From Nitrosomonas ureae (GTDB lineage: Bacteria > Pseudomonadota > Gammaproteobacteria > Burkholderiales > Nitrosomonadaceae): a DNA stretch of 64,000 bases. How positions within the stretch are numbered: the first letter of the stretch is position 1; each line of letters opens with the position of its first letter. Below, in pieces: positions 61,166-64,000 of the stretch. The translations under genes were made by a program, and so were the position numbers. Location: the NCBI RefSeq assembly GCF_001455205.1, contig NZ_CP013341.1, positions 186,001 to 250,000 of the forward strand, read 5' to 3'. The notes under the pieces were generated by a model. That model had not been told where the DNA came from. It saw only the letters and a program-made list of their open reading frames with translations, and searched no databases.

Positions 61166-61609
61166 TTATTGACGTTTCTGCTGCACAGCTTCAAAAATAC
61201 CCATTCCCAATAACATTGCCCCTAGAAAGATAATAGCCTCCAGGTTGCCCGATCCCACCAGCACTAACGCTGGCCCGGGGCAGATTCCCGCTATTCCCCA
61301 ACCGATCCCGAACACAATCCCGCCTAATATCAAGCGCGTATCGATTTTGGTAACACTCGGTATCTGGATGTATCCGCCCAAATAGCTTTTCTTTTGTTTC
61401 TTTGCAATCGCAAAAGCTATTGAGCTTACGGCGACCGCGCCAGCCATCACCCCTATCAGCGAAGCATCCCAGCGACCCGTTATATCAAGAAAAGCCAATA
61501 CAATTGCCGGATTAACCATGCCGGATAAAATAATTCCCAATCCGAATACGATTCCGGACACCCACGCCATCAAACCAACCATTTGATATCCTCCATTATT
61601 CGCAGCCAT
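61166..61609 (-). CDS. YeeE/YedE half-transporter, second unit (DUF6691-like)
   Basis: This 147-residue membrane protein has four segments and the motif I-C-P-G-P-A-L. It pairs with the gene upstream at 61615. Such pairs import thiosulfate or other sulfur compounds and are common in BigR operons. The stop lies 104 bp from the bigR start. Confidence 0.85.
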   Translation of the reverse strand: MAANNGGYQMVGLMAWVSGIVFGLGIILSGMVNPAIVLAFLDITGRWDASLIGVMAGAVAVSSIAFAIAKKQKKSYLGGYIQIPSVTKIDTRLILGGIVFGIGWGIAGICPGPALVLVGSGNLEAIIFLGAMLLGMGIFEAVQQKRQ

Positions 61610-61614
61610 TTAAA

Positions 61615-62049
61615 CTAATTGGCAATCACATGTCTTACCACATAAACTGTCAGCATTGCCGTCAGTATAAATATTGCTGTGGCGGCAAAAGAGCGAATTG
61701 TCCCTCGCGATAACCCACAAACGCCATGACCACTTGTACACCCGGAGCCCAATCTTGTTCCGTATCCCACTAATAAACCGGCTAATAGCAACATCAAATG
61801 ACTGGTTTCAATCCGTATCTCCGGTAGAGCGAAAAAAATATTCCAAATGGTTATCGATAAAACCAACCCTGAAATAAAAGCGATGCGCCAACCGATATCT
61901 CCTCTTTGCAAACGGAATAAACCACCCATAATTCCGGATATCCCAGCAATACGTCCATTAAACAGTAATAATATTGTCACCGCAAAACCTATTGCGAGCC
62001 CTCCTGCTACAGCTTGCCATGGTAATAAGTCCAGATAATTAATATGCAC
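61615..62049 (-). CDS. YeeE/YedE half-transporter, first unit
   Basis: This 144-residue membrane protein has four segments and the conserved loop T-R-L-G-S-G-C-T-S-G-H-G-V-C-G-L-S-R, with two Cys thought to bind sulfur species in YeeE proteins. It is the first gene after the divergent promoter, 5 bp ahead of the second unit. Confidence 0.9.
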   Translation of the reverse strand: MHINYLDLLPWQAVAGGLAIGFAVTILLLFNGRIAGISGIMGGLFRLQRGDIGWRIAFISGLVLSITIWNIFFALPEIRIETSHLMLLLAGLLVGYGTRLGSGCTSGHGVCGLSRGTIRSFAATAIFILTAMLTVYVVRHVIAN

Positions 62050-62080
62050 CCCCTACACTGAAAAAATAATGCCGGTCATT

Positions 62081-62117
62081 AAATTATTATATAGTATATA
62101 TTAGAATATAATAATTT
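62081..62117. promoter_or_regulatory. AT-rich palindrome, likely BigR operator
   Basis: AAATTATTATAT (62081-62092) and its exact complement ATATAATAATTT (62106-62117) flank a 13-base AT-rich spacer. It lies midway in the divergent promoter between the YeeE pair and the dioxygenase gene. BigR-type repressors bind AT-rich palindromes in such gaps. Confidence 0.7.
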
Positions 62118-62172
62118 CTATTTATACTATTTTCAGTAATAACTTTATCTGAAAAACCACCAGGAGAATAAA

Positions 62173-63033
62173 ATGAACCCCACCATACAAGCATTCTTTG
62201 ATACCGTAACACAGACTATCAGCTATGTTATTTTTGATGAAGCGGGAGGCTGTTGCGCCATTATTGATCCCGTACTGGATTATGACCCTAAGGCTGGTAA
62301 AACCCTCACCCATAATGCCGACAAGCTAATCGCATTTATTCATGATCAACGTCTTTCGGTTCAGTGGATTCTAGAAACACATGCACATGCGGATCATTTG
62401 TCATCAGCTGATTACCTTAAAAATCAACTAGGTGGAAAAATCGCCATTGGTCGGAATATTCCTGCAGTTCAGAAAACATTCAAAAAAATTTTTAACTTTG
62501 GTGATGATTTTATACCCGATGGCCATCATTTTGACCATTTGTTTTCCGATGGCGAGTCGTTCCGGATCGGAAAAATTACAGCAAAAGTCATTGCAGTATC
62601 AGGCCACACACCCGCCGACATCGCATATCAAATCAACAATGTAATCTTTGTGGGCGATACGCTCTTTATGCCTGATGTTGGCACCGCGCGCGCAGATTTT
62701 CCAGGCGGTGATGCCCGCCAGTTGTTTAAATCCATTCAAAAAATACTCGCATTCCCGCCTGAAACCCGTCTATTGATGTGTCACGATTACCCCCCCACCA
62801 ATCGCCCGCCAGAATGGGAATGTTCGGTTGCTGAACAACGCGCACGCAATATTCACATTCATGCCGGAATCACTGAAGACGAATTTGTAAAGATGCGCAC
62901 TGAACGCGACGCAACATTAGAAATGCCAAATCTGCTGCTACCCGCAATACAAATAAATGTCAGAGGCGGTAAACTACCGCCAGCTGAGCCTAATGGTGTT
63001 GCATACTTCAAAATACCGATTAACTTAATTTGA
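62173..63033 (+). CDS. ETHE1-type persulfide dioxygenase (MBL fold)
   Basis: This 286-residue metallo-beta-lactamase-fold protein has H-A-H-A-D-H (His70, His72, Asp74, His75), G-H-T-P-A-D-I near 148 and a late C-H-D-Y. It keeps the iron-binding set of ETHE1-like dioxygenases, which oxidise glutathione persulfide to sulfite. It is divergent from the YeeE pair across the AT-rich palindrome. It lacks the DUF442 part that Blh proteins of other BigR operons carry. Confidence 0.93.
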   Translation: MNPTIQAFFDTVTQTISYVIFDEAGGCCAIIDPVLDYDPKAGKTLTHNADKLIAFIHDQRLSVQWILETHAHADHLSSADYLKNQLGGKIAIGRNIPAVQKTFKKIFNFGDDFIPDGHHFDHLFSDGESFRIGKITAKVIAVSGHTPADIAYQINNVIFVGDTLFMPDVGTARADFPGGDARQLFKSIQKILAFPPETRLLMCHDYPPTNRPPEWECSVAEQRARNIHIHAGITEDEFVKMRTERDATLEMPNLLLPAIQINVRGGKLPPAEPNGVAYFKIPINLI

Positions 63034-63121
63034 TGCGTGACATTTAGATTTCATCATATCTGACGAAATACCGCTGCTTAATACTAGTTGATCGATAAGT
63101 ACAGATAGCTTTCACCTGTCT

Positions 63122-64000
63122 TTAAACCTGCATGGTGATAAAGTTACCCCGTTGCTGATCAAATTTTACCGCAATAAAACGGGCACCCACCGAAATTGCA
63201 TGATTCTCATGATATTTATTGGTTACTTCCGCTACCGCTTGGAAATTTGGTGCGTCAATTTTTATAATATCTTTGAAATCCAGCATTACTTCTGTCAAGA
63301 AACGTATCCCTGCGGGTGACAAATCTTGAAAAACACCCTGCACCGGCCGCCCAGGCCAGAACAAATAAAAAACCAACTCCCCTCTCACTGGAATTCGCAT
63401 GATAGTACGTTGCGTTGATTCCGGATTTTCATGATGCAATACAAAAAGCGGGCTTTCACATTCCAAGCAATTCTCACTTTGGTATAAACCTGTCTGCGGC
63501 ACGTAGGGCGTTTTGCAGAAAAAACAATAATGCGTAATTAATCCTCGATAAGGCTTAACAGAGCGTTCCGACGCACCAGGGGCGGAAACCAAGTGGGGTA
63601 AATTAATCTTCTTATTCGCTGTTTCTTGCGCAGCATGAAGTAATTTACTCGCCAAAAATGCGTCATACCGCGTGCGCGCCCCCGGATCAGATAGAATTCG
63701 ATAAGCTTCCTCAAGCAATACTTTATCTTGAAGAGAATTTTCTTTTAATACTCGATAACTCGCTTTAATTGTGGTAATTGGTGCATCAGATTGAACCTGA
63801 AGAATCCGATAATAATTACGTTGATTCAAATTGTCCGCATGCTCACTAGGCTTTCTTTCCGCCCCAGGCCTAGCATTGGAGCCCAATGCACCCTGACCTA
63901 GAACTTTAATATGATATCGATCCAATAATTCTTGGTCATATTCATCCCGCTTGAAGGGATCCCTTAACGTACTATAAGCAAGATTAAGTAAGCTCACATT
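63122..64000 (-). CDS. J-domain protein with a zinc-ribbon and a PilZ-like domain, 5' end cut off
   Basis: The gene continues past the right edge of the window. The seen part starts with the end of a J domain (L-A-Y-S-T-L-R-D-P-F-K-R-D-E-Y-D), then a second J-like segment (N-Y-Y-R-I-L-Q-V-Q and L-L-E-E-A-Y-R-I-L-S-D). A C-x-x-C ... C-x-x-C zinc ribbon (C-F-F-C, C-L-E-C) follows. The C-terminal domain resembles PilZ (Q-D-L-S-P-A-G-I-R-F-L). The second J-like segment lacks a clear H-P-D. The frame is open to the edge. Function unknown; a c-di-GMP-linked chaperone role is only a guess. Confidence 0.8.
   Translation of the reverse strand, partial: NVSLLNLAYSTLRDPFKRDEYDQELLDRYHIKVLGQGALGSNARPGAERKPSEHADNLNQRNYYRILQVQSDAPITTIKASYRVLKENSLQDKVLLEEAYRILSDPGARTRYDAFLASKLLHAAQETANKKINLPHLVSAPGASERSVKPYRGLITHYCFFCKTPYVPQTGLYQSENCLECESPLFVLHHENPESTQRTIMRIPVRGELVFYLFWPGRPVQGVFQDLSPAGIRFLTEVMLDFKDIIKIDAPNFQAVAEVTNKYHENHAISVGARFIAVKFDQQRGNFITMQV

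Overview
The window looks like a betaproteobacterial chromosome, most likely Nitrosomonas or a close relative in the Nitrosomonadaceae. The grounds are a small metal-binding protein of the SmbP type (first described in Nitrosomonas europaea), the tig-clpP-clpX-lon and mlaFEDCB-yadG-yadH-ibaG gene orders, a PEP-CTERM protein, multihaem cytochromes c, an integron-integrase remnant and moderate GC content. The genus is an inference from gene content; no 16S rRNA gene is present.

Layout. 0-10.4 kb is core protein quality control: a partial CarS-like membrane protein and a divergent EEP-family hydrolase, then tig-clpP-clpX-lon on the minus strand, tRNA-Leu(UAG), a YciK-like SDR protein with Phe at the usual catalytic Tyr position, and groES-groEL behind a perfect CIRCE operator. 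10.7-17.2 kb holds a GNAT protein, a decayed RHS fragment, an SOS-type cassette (umuD with an N-terminal extension, a DEDDh exonuclease-GIY-YIG fusion, umuC) and an orphan cyclic-peptide-type ABC exporter. 17.2-27.4 kb has tRNA-Ser(UGA), a 115-bp inverted-repeat element, a CorA transporter, nudJ-mnmA, SmbP, small unknown proteins and hrpA.

27.5-35.5 kb is the accessory region. A frameshifted integron-integrase remnant points away from a caspase-like protease gene bounded by integron-type junctions (G^TTAG) with an attC-like site behind it. Then come a REP-associated tyrosine transposase, a SLATT/DUF4231 membrane protein, a glyoxalase-fold protein, a TfoX C-terminal-domain protein, another small membrane protein, a secreted nuclease and a DUF4143 ATPase. 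The last two genes are each bracketed by 13-bp direct repeats. I read this as a decayed chromosomal integron later used by other mobile elements, with candidate defence genes.

35.7-45.1 kb returns to core functions: a GST, DjlA, the Mla lipid-transport operon (a MITE-like repeat supplies the mlaD stop codon), a secreted nuclease and an M18 aminopeptidase. 45.9-49.5 kb is a 1198-residue RTX-type protein made of nearly identical 336-bp and 351-bp repeats. 50-56 kb holds two cytochrome c genes, a CaCA antiporter and a P-type cation ATPase. 56.2-63 kb holds a periplasmic DUF442 phosphatase-like protein, a BglII-type restriction-modification pair whose nuclease gene is frameshifted, and a sulfide-detoxification cluster: TauE exporter, DUF442-SQR fusion, BigR-type ArsR regulator, two YeeE/YedE half-transporters and a divergent ETHE1-type persulfide dioxygenase, with a strong AT-rich palindrome in the divergent promoter. 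The window ends in a truncated J-domain/PilZ-like gene.

Several cassettes form working units: proteases with the trigger factor; a mutasome with its own exonuclease; Mla transporter parts; and sulfide to persulfide to sulfite oxidation with an exporter and redox-sensing repressor.
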